From NCBI GenBank assembly GCA_010645155.1, contig CM021313.1, forward strand, positions 672,139 to 736,138: DNA of 64,000 nt, written 5' to 3'. Numbering within the stretch: position 1 is the stretch's first letter; every line of letters begins with the position of its first letter. Shown in pieces: positions 62,533 to 64,000 of the stretch. This DNA is from Tigriopus japonicus (Eukaryota; Arthropoda; Copepoda; Harpacticoida; Harpacticidae). A program made the position numbers and the translations under genes. The notes under the pieces were generated by a model that saw only the letters and a list, made by a program, of their open reading frames with translations, was not told the DNA's origin and made no database searches.

Positions 62533-64000
62533 ATGATGACGGCTCAGGCCGCCGGGGGCTACGCCGGGAACACGGCCAGTGCCGCCATGTACAATCAACC
62601 ACCGCCATCGCAGTCGGGCACGTCCGGGACGGGTTTGGCCGGCTATGCCATGGCCGCCGCGGGTCCACCTTTGGGTTCATCGGGAGCCCTAGGGGCCCCG
62701 CCGGGTGTGACGAGCGGCCGGAATGGCGACGTGGGATCGGGTGCGAATTCGGCAGCGGCGTCGGTCAAGGCCGTGTATCCGATTACGCTTAAGGTGATGC
62801 TCAGTCGCGACGAGGCCTCGTATCTGTTTGGATTCGACGGCGTGTTGTTGGGCCAATTGCGCCAACAAACCGGGGCTCATATCAGTCTGACCGATCCGCA
62901 GAGTTTTGAACACGTTTTGGCCATCGGCGGCTCCATTGACGTCATTCTCAAGGCCTTTAGCTTGGTGTGCCGCAAACTGTGGGACTTCCTCATGAGCATC
63001 ATCGGACCCAACATGTCGAAGCCGCTAATTATTCGATTAGCCGTACCGGCTTCTCAATGCGGCACCATTATTGGCAAACAAGGCGCCAAAGTCAAAGAAC
63101 TCCGCGAGCTCTCGGGCGCTTACATTCAGGTGTCGCAAGAAAGTCTACCGGACTCGACCGAGCGCGTGGTTGAGATCTCGGGCACGGGCGAGTCATGCGT
63201 CCAGTGTACCTACCACATATGTTCGTTGCTGCAAGAGGCCCCCGTGCGTGGGGAGGTCGTACCCTATATTCCTTCGTTGCAACCCGGAGGCGGTGGATCG
63301 GCCGTGCCCGACGCCTTTCGGGCGGGCTCGGATGCGTGGCGACCTGTGATATTGTGCGGGCCGCGGGCCTATTTCATCGACGGTGATGTGGCCCGGCCTT
63401 GTCCGCCCGAAATGCTCCGTTCCGCATTGGACAATGGACGCGTGAACGAAACGTACTCGGGGCAGAGCCATCCTGGCAGTGTGGACCGGGATCCGATCGG
63501 CCGTCGTCCGGCTTACATGAATCCGGACGTGTTACTTCAAGCCATTACCAATGCCCCCCACAATCAGACCCAAACCTCGGAAGAAATGGCCATCCCAGCC
63601 CCATACTTGAGCGCCATCATCGGTCCCGATGGTCAGAAGCGGGCTGAAATTCGTCAGATGAGCGGTGCCCAAATCCACGTGGATGATCCCGGACTCTTGA
63701 AGTCAGGCGGGACCGACCAGACGGTTACCATATCGGGAACCAAGGAGTCCATCACTTTGGCCAAGTTCCTCATTCAGTCCACTATTGACATGCTAACGAA
63801 AGAACAGCCCAATCAGCCACTGGGAAACCAGGCCGTGCCAAATTTGGGACACTTGGACTCAAATCCCGCCCAAGTCTTGCCCCCTGGTCCGCCGGCCTTC
63901 CACGGCCCACCTTCCCAATCGACGCCCATGTATGGCGGCGATTATGCGGGTGGTTACGCCGAAGATCGCTCGATTCAGTCTCAGTATCCGGCCAAGGACG
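62533..64000 (+). CDS. PCBP/mub-type KH-domain RNA-binding protein (5' part)
   Basis: Open from the ATG at 62533 to the window end: 489 codons without a stop, so it is truncated by the window. It carries three KH domains in the spacing of poly(C)-binding proteins. KH1 starts near residue 80 (ITLKVMLSRDEASYLFGFDG), KH2 starts near residue 158 (PLIIRLAVPASQCGTIIGKQ) and KH3 starts near residue 350 (EEMAIPAPYLSAIIGPDGQK). The GXXG loops are GFDG, GKQG and GPDG. KH2 closely matches PCBP/mushroom-body-expressed proteins. Such proteins bind C-rich RNA and control splicing, stability and translation. The Gly/Ala/Pro-rich N-terminus and the roughly 110-aa insert between KH2 and KH3 are longer than in vertebrate PCBPs. 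The acidic KH1 loop is unusual. Confidence 0.88.
   Translation, partial: MMTAQAAGGYAGNTASAAMYNQPPPSQSGTSGTGLAGYAMAAAGPPLGSSGALGAPPGVTSGRNGDVGSGANSAAASVKAVYPITLKVMLSRDEASYLFGFDGVLLGQLRQQTGAHISLTDPQSFEHVLAIGGSIDVILKAFSLVCRKLWDFLMSIIGPNMSKPLIIRLAVPASQCGTIIGKQGAKVKELRELSGAYIQVSQESLPDSTERVVEISGTGESCVQCTYHICSLLQEAPVRGEVVPYIPSLQPGGGGSAVPDAFRAGSDAWRPVILCGPRAYFIDGDVARPCPPEMLRSALDNGRVNETYSGQSHPGSVDRDPIGRRPAYMNPDVLLQAITNAPHNQTQTSEEMAIPAPYLSAIIGPDGQKRAEIRQMSGAQIHVDDPGLLKSGGTDQTVTISGTKESITLAKFLIQSTIDMLTKEQPNQPLGNQAVPNLGHLDSNPAQVLPPGPPAFHGPPSQSTPMYGGDYAGGYAEDRSIQSQYPAKD

Overview
The window is nuclear DNA from an animal, most likely an arthropod and plausibly a copepod-type crustacean. This rests on an arthropod-type troponin I, short GT-AG introns, many single-exon genes, and GC-richer genes in AT-rich, repeat-filled intergenic DNA. 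The species is inferred, not read. A 100-base run of N at 11956-12055 marks an assembly gap.

Layout. 1-4.5 kb holds a complete troponin I gene with a GC-AG intron and a 3-nt microexon. 4.5-15 kb is gene-poor: degraded coding remnants, a tRNA-like SINE head, a 100-bp foldback element, 32-bp minisatellites and further inverted repeats. 15.4-54.4 kb is gene-dense. In order: a protein joining a Ty3-type Gag capsid-like region to Sp-type zinc fingers (+); a membrane-anchored JmjC protein (-); Rab28 (-); ethanolamine kinase (-); a 14-finger C2H2 protein (+); a VHR-like dual-specificity phosphatase with several alternative first exons (-); a p160/taiman-type coactivator (-); mitoribosomal bL19m (-); TOM22 (+); DPH2 (-); ESF1 (+); a divergent NAA20-like protein (-); a coiled-coil protein, perhaps HAUS8 (-); an ABCC10-type transporter (+); mitoribosomal uL24m (+); and a calumenin/reticulocalbin (-). 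54.4-62.5 kb is again transposon-rich, with non-LTR reverse transcriptase remnants, two more 100-bp foldbacks and a hAT-like element. 62.5 kb to the end holds the 5' part of a PCBP/mub-type KH protein that runs off the window.

The genes form no operon or single pathway. There are recurring housekeeping themes (mitochondrial translation and import, rRNA processing, diphthamide synthesis, ER calcium binding). Tight convergent pairs occur (TOM22/DPH2, ESF1/NAA20-like, uL24m/calumenin), and DPH2 and ESF1 share a divergent promoter.

The most unusual items are: the Gag-capsid/Sp zinc-finger gene, an apparent invertebrate parallel to vertebrate SCAN-ZNF genes; a phosphatase locus with at least three phase-matched alternative first exons and an Asn in place of the active-site His; a Rab28 lacking the usual catalytic Gln; a NAA20 relative without its acetyl-CoA loop; and a ~706-bp non-autonomous hAT-like element whose two copies carry perfect but different 8-bp target duplications.
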